Below, one piece after another: positions 9,019 through 19,186 of a stretch of DNA of 64,000 nt. The notes beneath the pieces are model-generated. The model saw only the letters and a program-made list of their open reading frames with translations, ran no database searches and was not told where the DNA came from. Position numbers and translations under genes: made by a program. The DNA comes from Bacteroidota bacterium (GTDB taxonomy: Bacteria; Bacteroidota; Bacteroidia; Chitinophagales; Chitinophagaceae): positions 1-64,000 of the forward strand of contig VGGV01000008.1 of NCBI GenBank assembly GCA_016868455.1, read 5' to 3'. Each line of letters begins with the position of its first letter. The stretch's first letter is position 1.

Positions 9019-10215
9019 ATGAGTCGTTTTCATTCTTATTTGAATTCTGCTAAATCAATTCTTTTAGCCTATAATGGAACAGAACCATTTTCCTCTTATT
9101 TGAAAAAATGGTTTGCCGCAGAAAAGAAATTCGGTTCAAAGGACCGGAAGTATATTGAGCAGTTTTGTTATTCTTATTTCCGGACTGCTAAACTCAGATC
9201 CTGCAAACCAGATGAAAATTCAATACTGACCGGTTTATTCTTATGTGCAATTTCACCGGATGAAATTCTTACAGAACTAAAACCTGAATGGAGCCCACAC
9301 ACCGGGCTGACCCTGCATGAGAAACTTAAACTTTTAAATTATGACCTTGCGTCTGTTTTCCCGTGGCAGGAAGAATTAAGCGAAGGAACAGATTACGAAT
9401 CATTCTGTGCATCTTTTTTCGCCCGGCCCGATGTATTCTTGAGGCTCAGGGATGATGGTTGCGGGGCAATTGTGAAAGACAAACTTCAGCAAAAAAATAT
9501 TTTTTTCAAAGAAGTAACGGAAAATTGCCTTGCGCTTCCATCGGCATCAAAGATTAGTGAGGTATTGGCGCTGGATTATGAAGCCATGATACAGGACCTG
9601 AACTCTCAGCGAACCGGCGAGTTCATGCGGATTGCAGCGGAAAGCCTCCATCTGCCCTTTATTTCCGTATGGGATTGCTGTGCAGGCAGCGGCGGCAAGT
9701 CCCTGCTGATGTATGATATTTACCAGCAAATGGATCTGACGGTTTCAGACAGCAGGGAATCGATATTGCGAAATCTAAAGAAAAGGTTCAGTGCACATGG
9801 GATACCAAAGTATGAAATAGTATTGGCGGATCTGAGTAAGAGGCCTGCAAAATTCAGAGGCGATGCAAAATTCAACCTGATCATTTGTGATGCCCCATGT
9901 ACAGGAAGCGGAACCTGGGGCCGGACTCCCGAACAACTTTGCTATTTTAACAACGACAGTATTGAATACTATGCAAATCTTCAGAAAAAGGTTGTATCAA
10001 ATACTGTTACCTGCCTGACTCCCGGTGGGTTCTTCCTTTATATCACCTGTTCCGTTTTTAAAAAGGAGAACGAAGAAATTGTTTCGTTTATTAAAGAACA
10101 ATTCCATCTTCAGCTTGTAAAGATGGAATTGCTAAAAGGTTATGATAACCTGTCTGAAGGTAAGGCAGGAAAAGCTGATACAATGTTTGCTGCCTTGCTG
10201 AAAAAATCGTTATAG
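9019..10215 (+). CDS. RsmB-like 16S rRNA (cytosine-5)-methyltransferase (NOL1/NOP2/Sun family)
   Basis: A 398-residue SAM-dependent methyltransferase. The N-terminal region resembles an RNA-binding NusB-like helical domain. The SAM-binding motif is seen in VWDCCAGSGGKSLLMYD (motif I). CDAPCTGSGTWGRTPEQ holds the motif IV cysteine, and YITCSVFKKENEE holds the motif VI TCS cysteine, the two-cysteine signature of m5C methyltransferases. Start ATG 9019 (MSRFHSYLNSAKSILL) is preferred over one 42 nt upstream because of the promoter-like box before it. It converges with and overlaps the subtilase gene by 6 nt. Confidence 0.85.
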   Translation: MSRFHSYLNSAKSILLAYNGTEPFSSYLKKWFAAEKKFGSKDRKYIEQFCYSYFRTAKLRSCKPDENSILTGLFLCAISPDEILTELKPEWSPHTGLTLHEKLKLLNYDLASVFPWQEELSEGTDYESFCASFFARPDVFLRLRDDGCGAIVKDKLQQKNIFFKEVTENCLALPSASKISEVLALDYEAMIQDLNSQRTGEFMRIAAESLHLPFISVWDCCAGSGGKSLLMYDIYQQMDLTVSDSRESILRNLKKRFSAHGIPKYEIVLADLSKRPAKFRGDAKFNLIICDAPCTGSGTWGRTPEQLCYFNNDSIEYYANLQKKVVSNTVTCLTPGGFFLYITCSVFKKENEEIVSFIKEQFHLQLVKMELLKGYDNLSEGKAGKADTMFAALLKKSL

Positions 10216-12204
10216 CCGGAGCATTTCTGCAGTGCCTATGGTTTTATTTCCTTTCAGTACTTTAATATAGTACTTGCCTTTTGATAATTTTTCTACTGGC
10301 AGGCTGAATGTCTTTTTGCCTGTACCCTTTGATTCGTTGAAACGCATCATAGCACTTCCTTTACCGTCATAGATCACCACCGTCATATTGGGAATGGCGT
10401 CGGATGTTTCCACTACCAGGATTGCTGTATTGTCATTTACGGGATTGGGCTGCACCCAAACCTGTCTTTTAAAAGCATTCGGATCATTGGTTGCCGTAAC
10501 TGTACAGGTGGAAACAGTAACCTGGCTTGTATCTATGAACACAGCTGTAAAAGTGGCTGCAGCGGTATCAATGATCTGCCGGATGCGGTAAGAAAAATTT
10601 CCCGATGAACCTGCAGTAAGATCATTATTGAACTGGTAACTTCTGTTGGCCAGTATATCGCCGGTCTGTGCAGCAACATCACCAATTTTAGAATAATTGG
10701 TTTCTCCCGGAGCCTTTCTTTCTACTTCATATCGGATGGCGCTTACATCCTTGCTGTTCCAGCTGACGGTAACACGACAATTATTTACTGAAGAAGACGA
10801 TATGGCATAATCAACGAGCAGGTTGGAGAATGCCAGTTTCATATTGGGGATTCCAAATCCCACCCGGTCATCTGGGTTAGTTGCCCTGTGACCCGCCTGC
10901 CTCAGGGCATTAACGATCTTCATATTATTAAATTCCGGGAAACCCTGCCAAAGGCAGGTGCCAAGTCCTGCCATATTAGGGCAGGCGAAAGAAGTGCCAT
11001 TGCCGGTTCCAACCGTATTGGAAGTTGATTGTATTAATGCGGATACACCAACGGATGCCACATCGGGTTTTATCTGGCCGTCAGACGAGGGGCCATAGCT
11101 GGAAAACCCGCCAACAACACCAGCAGCATTTACGGCGCCTACAGCCACCACACTGTCCCCGTCAGAGGGTGTGATAAGAAAACGCCATGCATTGCCGCCT
11201 TCATTACCCACCGCATTAAAAACCATCATTCCTTTTTTGGCCGCCATATCGGCGCCGATTGCCGAAATGGTTGTATTGCCGTTCATATTGGCATAAACAT
11301 AATTAAAGGTTGCATTATCAAAGTCATAGTAGCCAAGTGATGAGGATATAATTTCGCATCCGAGACTATCTGCCCTTTCGGCCCCGCATACCCAGTTGTG
11401 TTCTTCAATGGGGTACTCAGTAGCTGCATCTTCTGTTCTGAACAGGTGAAAATCGGCTTTTGGTGCTTTACCTATAAACTGACCGGGAATATTTGCGGCA
11501 ATGGTAGAGAGGCACTGCATTCCATGCGGATGATCTTCAGTAACACTGGCATGGCGGGACACAAAGTCCCAGGTGCTTTTAATTTGCCCGTTAATCCGGG
11601 CGCTGTCAAAAGAACGAAGGCCCGTATAATTAAAAAAACCGGCGTCCAGCATGGCAATGGTCATACCCTGGCCCCTGAGACCGATATTATGCAGAAACTC
11701 GCCGTTGTGCAGGTGAATTTCATTATAAGAAGCAGTGCCATAGTTAAAATAGTCAGCAGCAGTCCCCTCCAGGCGATTGGGGGAAGGAATGAAGGGCTCC
11801 TCCTGTTCAAACTTATCTGTGTTTCCTCTTCCGCTGCTCCTGGCAGCAATACCGGATACAGATTGTACAAAGGGCAGCCCGTTAATGGTTGTTATGGCAT
11901 TGGCATCGGAGGTTTGAATGGTAACGGAGTTAAGCCATTTGGAAACGTTAAGTACGGTTACATTAGGTACATTTCTGATCTGGGTAACATAGGATGGGGT
12001 TACCGGCAGGTCCGTACTGTCAAGCGCAATGCCATAACGGGTTCTTTTGTCAATGGCCTTTTGTGTAAGGTAAGCCAGGGGATTACTGAGTGAAAAAGGA
12101 TTATTGCCTTTGTTTTTAAGCTTAACTATATACCGGGTAAACTGCGCCTGTGCTGAGTAAGCAGTTACTGATGTAATGGCAATCAGGAGTAAAAATCTTT
12201 TCAT
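10210..12204 (-). CDS. Secreted S8 subtilisin-like protease with type IX secretion sorting domain
   Basis: A 664-residue protein with a signal peptide (MKRFLLLIAITSVTAYSAQAQ). The catalytic triad of S8 peptidases is visible: Asp in MTIAMLDAGFFNY (about residue 188), His in DHPHGMQCLSTIAA (about 227), and Ser in GNGTSFACPNMAGLG (about 405). After a fibronectin-like region the C-terminal 80 residues (VWVQPNPVNDN to the end) match a type A T9SS sorting domain, so export through the type IX system to the cell surface is likely. It follows a small lipoprotein gene on the same strand after 38 nt. Confidence 0.88.
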   Translation of the reverse strand: MKRFLLLIAITSVTAYSAQAQFTRYIVKLKNKGNNPFSLSNPLAYLTQKAIDKRTRYGIALDSTDLPVTPSYVTQIRNVPNVTVLNVSKWLNSVTIQTSDANAITTINGLPFVQSVSGIAARSSGRGNTDKFEQEEPFIPSPNRLEGTAADYFNYGTASYNEIHLHNGEFLHNIGLRGQGMTIAMLDAGFFNYTGLRSFDSARINGQIKSTWDFVSRHASVTEDHPHGMQCLSTIAANIPGQFIGKAPKADFHLFRTEDAATEYPIEEHNWVCGAERADSLGCEIISSSLGYYDFDNATFNYVYANMNGNTTISAIGADMAAKKGMMVFNAVGNEGGNAWRFLITPSDGDSVVAVGAVNAAGVVGGFSSYGPSSDGQIKPDVASVGVSALIQSTSNTVGTGNGTSFACPNMAGLGTCLWQGFPEFNNMKIVNALRQAGHRATNPDDRVGFGIPNMKLAFSNLLVDYAISSSSVNNCRVTVSWNSKDVSAIRYEVERKAPGETNYSKIGDVAAQTGDILANRSYQFNNDLTAGSSGNFSYRIRQIIDTAAATFTAVFIDTSQVTVSTCTVTATNDPNAFKRQVWVQPNPVNDNTAILVVETSDAIPNMTVVIYDGKGSAMMRFNESKGTGKKTFSLPVEKLSKGKYYIKVLKGNKTIGTAEMLRL

Positions 12205-12242
12205 GTAAATGGTTATCCTTCAAAGTTACAATTATGCACTGA

Positions 12243-12716
12243 TTAATTATGATCAATCATCCACATGGTGATGCCGAACCCGGTTTTATAAGGGCCGCCG
12301 GAGCCGCCGGTATTGGGCTGGTATTCCCAGATTTCAAATTCACGGTACACCAATCCGATTCCTTTGCTGAATTTGTCCACTGACTTGGTTCTGGCGGCGT
12401 AGGATGTAGGGCTGGTAATAGGGACATTAAATGCTTCGTCAATATGTTCTACTGAGTAAACATTGCTGTAATTATTTCCCCGGTAGGTAAAAGAGGCGGG
12501 ACCTCCGTTGTAATAAAAATCCCAATCCCCCATGTTATCATCATTGCTGAAGTTGTAAAGCGGGCCATAAGGATCATTCGGCAGGTACCGGTTGCCTTTC
12601 CAGCTAAAACCATCTTTTATGGGAAGATGTGTAAATTCTTCTTTCTCGTCGCATGACGTCATTATAAGAGTAGTAATGGCCAGCACAAAAAAACAGGGAA
12701 CAGCCAGGATTTTCAT
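12243..12716 (-). CDS. Small lipoprotein of unknown function
   Basis: A 157-residue protein with a lipoprotein signal (lipobox LIMTSC, cysteine near residue 22). The mature part is rich in Gly, Tyr, Asn and Trp, with FSWKGNRYLPNDPYGPLYNF and TYRGNNYSNVYSVEHID, suggesting a small beta-rich surface protein. It lies upstream of the T9SS subtilase on the same strand and may be co-transcribed. I do not recognise the family. Confidence 0.6.
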   Translation of the reverse strand: MKILAVPCFFVLAITTLIMTSCDEKEEFTHLPIKDGFSWKGNRYLPNDPYGPLYNFSNDDNMGDWDFYYNGGPASFTYRGNNYSNVYSVEHIDEAFNVPITSPTSYAARTKSVDKFSKGIGLVYREFEIWEYQPNTGGSGGPYKTGFGITMWMIDHN

Positions 12717-12832
12717 CAGTGGTTTTTCTGCTTTCCCGGATAGATGTTTTTCCGGTTAAATATTGTTTGTCAGGGTATTCGGATTATTCCACCTTCGTTA
12801 AAACTCCGGTGGACAAGTAAAGCTACAAACAA

Positions 12833-12858
12833 AAACGGGGAACGAAAACTCCCCGTTT
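12833..12858 (-). terminator. Terminator after mnmA
   Basis: AAACGGGG (12833-12840) and CCCCGTTT (12851-12858) form an 8-bp stem with a 10-nt loop. On the minus strand the tail is TTTTTGTTTG. It lies 36 nt after the mnmA stop. Confidence 0.8.
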
Positions 12859-12893
12859 AAAAAACGCCTTTTCCTCTATTTTATTGCCTGATT

Positions 12894-13997
12894 TTAAACG
12901 AGTTCACTCCGCTGGATAAGGCCGCCGCCAACCACATCATCCCCTTCATAAAACACGGCGCTTTGACCGGGGGCAATGCCTTTGACATGCTCATAAAAAC
13001 GAACTCTTATGCTTCCGTTCTCATAGTAAATATTGGACAATGCCCCTTTATCCTTATACCTGATCTTCGTTACAGCCTCCATGCCCGGTGTGATGGTATC
13101 ATATTTAATCAGATTGATTTTACTCACCATCATTTCATTTTGCTCCAGGTCATCTTCATCGCCAAGCATCACGGTATTGGTAACAGGATCAATTTTTGTT
13201 ATAAATACCGGGCGACCCAGGGCAATATCCAGCCCTTTGCGCTGGCCGATGGTGTAGAAAGGATAGCCTTTGTGTTGCCCCAGGATATTTCCAATCTTGT
13301 CAACGAAATTTCCACCTGCCACTCTTTCTTCCAGCCCGTCCACTTTTCTTTTTAAGAAACCACGGTAATCATTATCAGGGACAAAACAGATTTCATAACT
13401 CTCATTTTTCTTTGCCAGTTCAGGATAGCCGTAGTCATGTGCCATTTGCCTGATTGCTGTTTTGCGATATGGGCCAAGCGGCAATAAAGTCCTGCTGAGT
13501 AAATCCTGCTGCAGGCCCCAAAGCACATAGCTTTGATCTTTGGTGTCGTCAACAGCTTTGCTGACAACATAGCGGCCGTTATCATGCTGACGGATTTTTG
13601 CATAATGACCGGTTGCGATATAATCGCAGTTCAGCGCATCAGCCCTTTTCAGCAATGCCCGCCATTTGATATGTGTGTTGCAAAGCACACAGGGGTTGGG
13701 GGTACGGCCGGCCAGGTATTCTTCCACAAAATTGTCAATCACAAAATCGCCGAATTCCTCTCTTATGTCGAGTATGTAATGGGCAAAGCCATGCTGTACG
13801 GCCGCCATCCGGGCATCGTTAAATGAATCGAGGTTGCAGCAGCCGGTTTCTTTTTTGCTTCCGCCGCTATGGGCGTAGTCCCAAGTTTTCATGGTAATGC
13901 CTACTACTTCATAACCCTGATCATGAAGCATCAAAGCGGTGACGGTACTGTCAATACCGCCGCTCATAGCCACTAATACTTTTCCTTTTTTACTCAT
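12894..13997 (-). CDS. mnmA: tRNA-specific 2-thiouridylase
   Basis: A 367-residue enzyme that thiolates U34 of the Lys, Glu and Gln tRNAs. The ATP pyrophosphatase P-loop is AMSGGIDSTVTALML at the N-terminus. The two catalytic cysteines are in NPCVLCN (about residue 103) and SYEICFVPDNDYRGFL (about residue 205). The C-terminal beta-barrel ends in AVFYEGDDVVGGGLI, typical of the family. It is probably a single-gene transcript. A tRNA-Gln(TTG), one of its expected substrates, is encoded at 48697-48767. Confidence 0.95.
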   Translation of the reverse strand: MSKKGKVLVAMSGGIDSTVTALMLHDQGYEVVGITMKTWDYAHSGGSKKETGCCNLDSFNDARMAAVQHGFAHYILDIREEFGDFVIDNFVEEYLAGRTPNPCVLCNTHIKWRALLKRADALNCDYIATGHYAKIRQHDNGRYVVSKAVDDTKDQSYVLWGLQQDLLSRTLLPLGPYRKTAIRQMAHDYGYPELAKKNESYEICFVPDNDYRGFLKRKVDGLEERVAGGNFVDKIGNILGQHKGYPFYTIGQRKGLDIALGRPVFITKIDPVTNTVMLGDEDDLEQNEMMVSKINLIKYDTITPGMEAVTKIRYKDKGALSNIYYENGSIRVRFYEHVKGIAPGQSAVFYEGDDVVGGGLIQRSELV

Positions 13998-14096
13998 AAA
14001 AAACTGAACGGCAAATATACAATCAATCTGCCTTTTTGCCGATTTCGAAATGAGGTAATTATTGTCTTATCTTCCCATATAAATCAACTTCTTGCT

Positions 14097-16655
14097 ATGA
14101 GAAAACTTCTTTTTGCTGGTGGTCTTTTTCTTATTTGCAATTATGCAATTACCCAGGATTTAAACTATTATCTGCCCAAAGATGTTTCTTATAATCCCGC
14201 CATCCCCAAACCCAAAGACATTATTTATCATGAAGTAGGGGAATGGCATGTTACGCATGACCGGCTGGTGAATTACATGAAAGCCATTGCGCAGGCAGCA
14301 CCAGAGAGGGTAAAATTCGAAACAATGGGCTATACTTATGAAGGCCGCCCTCAGGTTTTATTGATAATAACATCACCCGGTAATCACAAGAAACTGGAAG
14401 AAATAAGGCAACAGCATTTACTGCTGAGCGATCCGGCTAAATCTGCCTCAGTAAATATTGATAACATGCCGGTGGTGGTGTGGATCGGCCATTCCATTCA
14501 TGGCAATGAAGCCAGCGGCTCCAATGCTTCGCTGCTGAGCGCCTATTATCTCGCTGCCGCACAGGGCAGGCAAATTGAGGAAATGCTGGAAAATGTGGTT
14601 ATACTTTTTGATCCATCTTTTAATCCTGACGGCCTGCAACGCTTTTCCACTTGGGCTAATCAGCATAAAAGCAAAAACCTGGTCAGTGACCCTAATTCAA
14701 GAGAGTTTCATGAAGTATGGCCCGGCGGCCGGTTCAATCATTACTGGTTTGATTTAAACAGAGACTGGCTGCCTGCCGTGCATGTGGAAAGCCAGAACCG
14801 GCTGAAGTGGTACCACCTGTGGAAGCCGAATGTTTTAACCGATCATCATGAGCAGGGCAGTAATGCTACCTTTTTCTTTCAGCCGGGGGTGCCTTCAAGG
14901 GTAAATCCATTGACGCCGGAAAAAAACCAGGAACTAACGGCCAAACTCGGCAAATTTCATGCAAGATATCTGGACAGCATCGGCTCACTGTATTTCACCA
15001 AAGAGAATTATGATGATTTTTATTACGGCAAGGGTTCCACTTATCCTGACATTAACGGAGCTATCGGAATTTTATTTGAGCAGGCGAGTTCAAGAGGACA
15101 TTTGCAGCAAACCAATAACGGGCTGCTGAGTTTTCCCTTTACCATCCGCAACCAGTTTGTAACGGCTTTATCAACACTTGAAGGGGCGAAGGTATTGCGG
15201 AAGGAATTTTTGGAGTGGCAGCGGGAGTTTTATAAGAAAAGTGAAATACTTCTCTTGCCAAAGGGATATGTTTTTGGAGATAAGAATGACATTACGAAAA
15301 CACTTTTGTTTGTGGAAATGTTGCAGCGTCACCAGATAGAAGTGAGGGATTTATTCGAGACATGGAAAGATAAAGAGTTTGAAAGAGGCAGTGCTTTTAT
15401 AGTTTCTTTGAATCAGCCACAACAAACTCTTATTAAAACAATATTTGAAAGGCAGTCAGATTACAATGATAGTTTGTTTTATGACATAACAAGCTGGACT
15501 ATGCCGCTGGCTTTTGGAATTCCATTCAGGGAAATAAATAGTATTGGCCCCGGTATTTATGGCAAGATTATAGATAAAGTTTTATTTCCCCGTGGTGAAG
15601 CAACCGGCAAAAAATCATCTTATGGCTATTTGATGGAATGGGATGAGTTCAATGCCCCAGCAGCGCTATATGAGCTGAGTCATGCCGGCTTACTGGCAAA
15701 AGTGGCTGTCAATAGTTTTGAAATACCGATTGAAGGGGTTACAAAGAAATTTGATTATGGTACCATTCTTATCCCGGTTTCGATGCAGAAAGATGATGCA
15801 GAGATTATTGCTGAGAAAATAAATACTGTTGCAGAAAAATACCGGCTGAAAATATATGCAGTGAAGACTGGAGGTGCGACAGCAGGCATTGATCTTGGTT
15901 CTTCAAAATTTGCAGTAATTACCAAGCCCTCCATCGCCCTGATAACCGGTCCGGGAGTAAATGCCACCGATGCCGGCGAAGTATGGCACCTGTTGGATCA
16001 GCGGATGAATATTCCATCCACTCATTTGGAACCTTCTGTTTTCAACCGGGTGGAGCTGAATAAATATAACACCATTATTATGGTGGGGGGCAACTATCCC
16101 GATATCAATAAAGACAAACTGAAAACATGGGTGCAAAGCGGCGGCACACTGATACTAACCGAAGAAGCCGTCAGCTGGGCTTCGCAAAACGGTATTACCG
16201 ATGTAAAACTCAAAAGGGCCAGATTACCGGTTGACAGTACACAAAAACTTTCCTACACCGACCGGGAGCAGATTGACGGGGCACAGCAGATGAATGGCGC
16301 CATCTTCGGCGCTGATGCTGATCTGGCGCATCCGCTGGCGTATGGATACAATACCAAAACAGTGAGCCTTTTTAAAGCCAACAAAGTATTTATGGAGAAA
16401 AGTAAAAATCCATACGCTACACCATATTATTACGGCAGCAAACCATTGCAAAGCGGATGGGTGAGCAAAGAAAACCTTGATGCGATTAAAAACTCAGCAG
16501 CCGTAGTAGTGAACACGGTTGGAAACGGAAGGGTGATCAGTATTGCCGATAATCCGAACTTCAGGGCTTTCTGGCTGGGGGGCGCCAAGCTATTCATGAA
16601 TGCCATATTTTTCGGAAGAATCATTGATGCGGCTTCAGCCAGAACGGAAGAATAG
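14097..16655 (+). CDS. Secreted M14 family metallopeptidase, large form
   Basis: An 852-residue protein with a signal peptide (MRKLLFAGGLFLICNYAITQ). The N-terminal catalytic domain has the zinc motif in VWIGHSIHGNEASGSNAS (about residues 130-145), NPDGLQRFSTWAN, the DLNRDW motif and LTDHHEQGSNATFFFQPG (the third zinc ligand). The C-terminal half contains a glutamine-amidotransferase-like segment (IALITGPGVNATDAGEVWHLLDQ) seen in Bacteroidota M14 proteins. It probably degrades peptides in the periplasm. It is longer than and distinct from the M14 peptidase at 1696-3441. Confidence 0.85.
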   Translation: MRKLLFAGGLFLICNYAITQDLNYYLPKDVSYNPAIPKPKDIIYHEVGEWHVTHDRLVNYMKAIAQAAPERVKFETMGYTYEGRPQVLLIITSPGNHKKLEEIRQQHLLLSDPAKSASVNIDNMPVVVWIGHSIHGNEASGSNASLLSAYYLAAAQGRQIEEMLENVVILFDPSFNPDGLQRFSTWANQHKSKNLVSDPNSREFHEVWPGGRFNHYWFDLNRDWLPAVHVESQNRLKWYHLWKPNVLTDHHEQGSNATFFFQPGVPSRVNPLTPEKNQELTAKLGKFHARYLDSIGSLYFTKENYDDFYYGKGSTYPDINGAIGILFEQASSRGHLQQTNNGLLSFPFTIRNQFVTALSTLEGAKVLRKEFLEWQREFYKKSEILLLPKGYVFGDKNDITKTLLFVEMLQRHQIEVRDLFETWKDKEFERGSAFIVSLNQPQQTLIKTIFERQSDYNDSLFYDITSWTMPLAFGIPFREINSIGPGIYGKIIDKVLFPRGEATGKKSSYGYLMEWDEFNAPAALYELSHAGLLAKVAVNSFEIPIEGVTKKFDYGTILIPVSMQKDDAEIIAEKINTVAEKYRLKIYAVKTGGATAGIDLGSSKFAVITKPSIALITGPGVNATDAGEVWHLLDQRMNIPSTHLEPSVFNRVELNKYNTIIMVGGNYPDINKDKLKTWVQSGGTLILTEEAVSWASQNGITDVKLKRARLPVDSTQKLSYTDREQIDGAQQMNGAIFGADADLAHPLAYGYNTKTVSLFKANKVFMEKSKNPYATPYYYGSKPLQSGWVSKENLDAIKNSAAVVVNTVGNGRVISIADNPNFRAFWLGGAKLFMNAIFFGRIIDAASARTEE

Positions 16656-16766
16656 GATTATTTATTCACATTTAAGATTCCGGTGCTAAATGTCTTAGCA
16701 GGATTGGACAAATAATCCTAAATTGCCCGTCTTAATTCAATTACGTCAACTTAAAATTTGAGCACT

Positions 16767-17195
16767 ATGATTAAAATGCAGGTGATCGGAAATCTTGGGA
16801 AAGATTGCACGGTCAACACAGTCAACGGAAAAAATGTTATCAACTTCACTGTGGCCCACACCGAAAAGTACAAAGACAGCCAGGGCAACCAGCAGGAAAA
16901 AACCACCTGGGTGGATTGCGCCTACTGGACCGACCGCACCGCCGTGGCCCAGTACCTTACCAAAGGCAAACAGGTGTATGTGGAGGGTCAGCCCGAAGCA
17001 AGGTCTTTCCAGCGTAACGATGGCACACCCGGCGCTTCATTGTCACTTCGGGTAAGGGAAGTACAACTGCTGGGCGGCCGGGGTGAAGGCGGAAGCGGCT
17101 CTTATCAGCAAAACACAGCTGCAGCTTCTGCACCGAACAGTAATATCCCTTCGCCAAGTGATATTACGGAACCGGTGGATGATTTGCCATTCTGA
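16767..17195 (+). CDS. ssb: Single-stranded DNA-binding protein
   Basis: A 142-residue OB-fold protein beginning MIKMQVIGNLGKDC. It includes the SSB core (NFTVAHTEKYKDSQGNQQEKTTWVDC, GKQVYVEGQPEARSF) and the acidic C-terminal tip DDLPF that recruits DNA repair and replication partners. ATG 16767 is chosen; a TTG at 16758 would add three residues. A strong terminator follows. Confidence 0.93.
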   Translation: MIKMQVIGNLGKDCTVNTVNGKNVINFTVAHTEKYKDSQGNQQEKTTWVDCAYWTDRTAVAQYLTKGKQVYVEGQPEARSFQRNDGTPGASLSLRVREVQLLGGRGEGGSGSYQQNTAAASAPNSNIPSPSDITEPVDDLPF

Positions 17196-17217
17196 GTATG
17201 TAAAACAATTCAGATAA

Positions 17218-17248
17218 ATGTCCCGTAAACAACGGGACATTTTTATTT
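17218..17248 (+). terminator. Terminator after ssb
   Basis: ATGTCCCG (17218-17225) pairs with CGGGACAT (17233-17240), loop TAAACAA, followed by a T-rich tail. It lies 23 nt after the ssb stop. Confidence 0.9.
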
Positions 17249-17276
17249 TATAGCGTGAAAGCTGTAAATTGAACGG

Positions 17277-19184
17277 GTGACAAAAATCTGTCTATTCCCT
17301 CTTTTTCTTTTGGCATCTGTTGCATTTTCCCAGCGAAAAGTTATAACAACCGAAACGGAAGTTCTTGTGATTGGGGGCGGGGTAGGTGGTACGGCTGCTG
17401 CAATACAATCAGCAAGATTGGGGGTAAAAACAATACTGGTGGAGCCAACGAACATGCTGGGCGGAATGCTCACCGCTGCAGGAGTAAGTTGCACAGACGG
17501 AAATGACCAGTTACCAAGTGGTATGTGGGAAGAGTTCCGGCAGGCCTTGTACAAACATTACGGAAGAAAACGCCTTAATACTGGCTGGGTTAGCAATACC
17601 AACTTTGAGCCAAAAGTAGGTGACAGCATTTTTAAGGCTTGGGCAGCCAAGGAAAAGAATTTAAAGGTCTATTTCGGGTATGATTTTGAATCGGTAGGGA
17701 AAGAGGGGAACAAAGTAACCGGCGCCACGCTCAGAAAAAAAGATAATACCGAGGCTATAAAAATAAAAGCCGGAGTAGTGATTGACGGAACAGAGCTCGG
17801 CGATGTATTTGCTGCTACCGGCGCTGCTTATGACCTGGGAATGGATGACCCGGCCATATGCGGAGAAAAAGAAGCAAGAGAGAAAAATAATATCATACAG
17901 GACCTTACATGGGCAGCCGTATTGAAGGATAATGGTCCCGGCGCTGATAAAACCATTGCAAAGCCGGATGGCTACGATGCAAAAAAATATTATTGCACCT
18001 GTACTGATGCCCCTTGCGAAGGGAAGCCATGGAATGGTGACAAAATGAAAATGCTGCACTATGGAAAACTGCCCCGAAGTCCCGGCGCACAGCAGGATAA
18101 GTATATGCTCAACTGGCCGCCGTTTGGCAATGATATTTACCTGAATGTGGTGGAAGAGAGTTCAGAGTCGAGGGTTAAGAGTTATGAGCTGACGAAGAAT
18201 CATACACTCGGGTTTATTTATTTTATGCAAACGGAATTAGGAATGAAAAATATTGGCCTTGCCGATGATGAACTGGACGGCGGCATGGCTTTAATACCAT
18301 ATAACCGGGAGGGAAGAAGAGTGAAAGGAGTGGTGCGGATGAATATCAACCATATTAAGCATCCGTATGACTATACTTTGTACAGAACCGGCATAGCAGT
18401 GGGTGATTACCCGGTGGATCATCACCATGCCCGCTACCCGGGCAAAGTGCCGGAGATAGAATTTCCACCGATACCTGCATACAATGTGCCGATGGGAACA
18501 TTGATACCGGAGAAAACTGACGGGTTGATTGTTTGTGAAAAAGGAATATCGGTGACCAATATAGTAAACGGAACAACAAGATTGCAACCGGTTGTCTTGC
18601 TGACAGGGCAAGCGGCCGGTGTTTTGGCGGCAAAGGCGGTACAACTGAAAAAGAAAATAAGAGAAGTGCCGGTGAGAACGGTACAGGAAGAACTGCTGAA
18701 AGCAAAGACTTACCTGATGCCTTTTGCGGATGTGAAGCCGGATGACCCGCATTGGGAAGCGATACAGAAAGTGAGTGCTACAGGTATTTTAAAAGGAGAG
18801 GGAAAAGCGGAAGGCTGGGCGAATAAGATGTTTTTTTATCCGGATAGTTTGGTGATGGGGCAAGAATTCAGATATGGATTATTTCAATACACCAGAAAAA
18901 GTTATGGATGGCTTCCTCCTGGAAATGAACAAAAGATTTCTATGATATTTGGTAAACTTAAGGGATTAAATTATTGGCGAAAAAAAGAATTTGCTTTAAC
19001 AAAATCAGTTGAGGATTTGAAACCTTACTGGGAAAGTTGGGGGCTAAAAGATTTTAACCCGGATAGGTTTATTACAAGAAAAGAGCTATGTGTCATGCTG
19101 GACAATTGTATTTTACTTTTCGGCAGTAAGAACCTGCCGATGGACATAAACGGCAAAATGGGATTTAAATACAGTGAATTTTAA
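17277..19184 (+). CDS. Secreted FAD-dependent oxidoreductase (FAD_oxidored family)
   Basis: A 635-residue protein starting at GTG 17277 with a signal-like N-terminus (TKICLFPLFLLASVAFSQ). The Rossmann FAD-binding motif is VLVIGGGVGGTAAAIQSARLG, followed by ML GGMLTAAG and VVIDGTELGDVFAATGA. This family (Pfam FAD_oxidored) is common in Bacteroidota gene sets for sugar or polyol degradation. The substrate cannot be read from sequence. It is followed 2 nt later by a xylose-isomerase-like gene, then a Gfo/Idh/MocA oxidoreductase and an Ldh-family dehydrogenase, suggesting one catabolic unit. Export to the periplasm is inferred. Confidence 0.75.
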   Translation: MTKICLFPLFLLASVAFSQRKVITTETEVLVIGGGVGGTAAAIQSARLGVKTILVEPTNMLGGMLTAAGVSCTDGNDQLPSGMWEEFRQALYKHYGRKRLNTGWVSNTNFEPKVGDSIFKAWAAKEKNLKVYFGYDFESVGKEGNKVTGATLRKKDNTEAIKIKAGVVIDGTELGDVFAATGAAYDLGMDDPAICGEKEAREKNNIIQDLTWAAVLKDNGPGADKTIAKPDGYDAKKYYCTCTDAPCEGKPWNGDKMKMLHYGKLPRSPGAQQDKYMLNWPPFGNDIYLNVVEESSESRVKSYELTKNHTLGFIYFMQTELGMKNIGLADDELDGGMALIPYNREGRRVKGVVRMNINHIKHPYDYTLYRTGIAVGDYPVDHHHARYPGKVPEIEFPPIPAYNVPMGTLIPEKTDGLIVCEKGISVTNIVNGTTRLQPVVLLTGQAAGVLAAKAVQLKKKIREVPVRTVQEELLKAKTYLMPFADVKPDDPHWEAIQKVSATGILKGEGKAEGWANKMFFYPDSLVMGQEFRYGLFQYTRKSYGWLPPGNEQKISMIFGKLKGLNYWRKKEFALTKSVEDLKPYWESWGLKDFNPDRFITRKELCVMLDNCILLFGSKNLPMDINGKMGFKYSEF

Positions 19185-19186
19185 TT

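Noticed and set aside
11398-12093. 231-residue plus-strand frame over the subtilase gene
   Set aside because: Shadow of a protease with clear catalytic motifs on the other strand.
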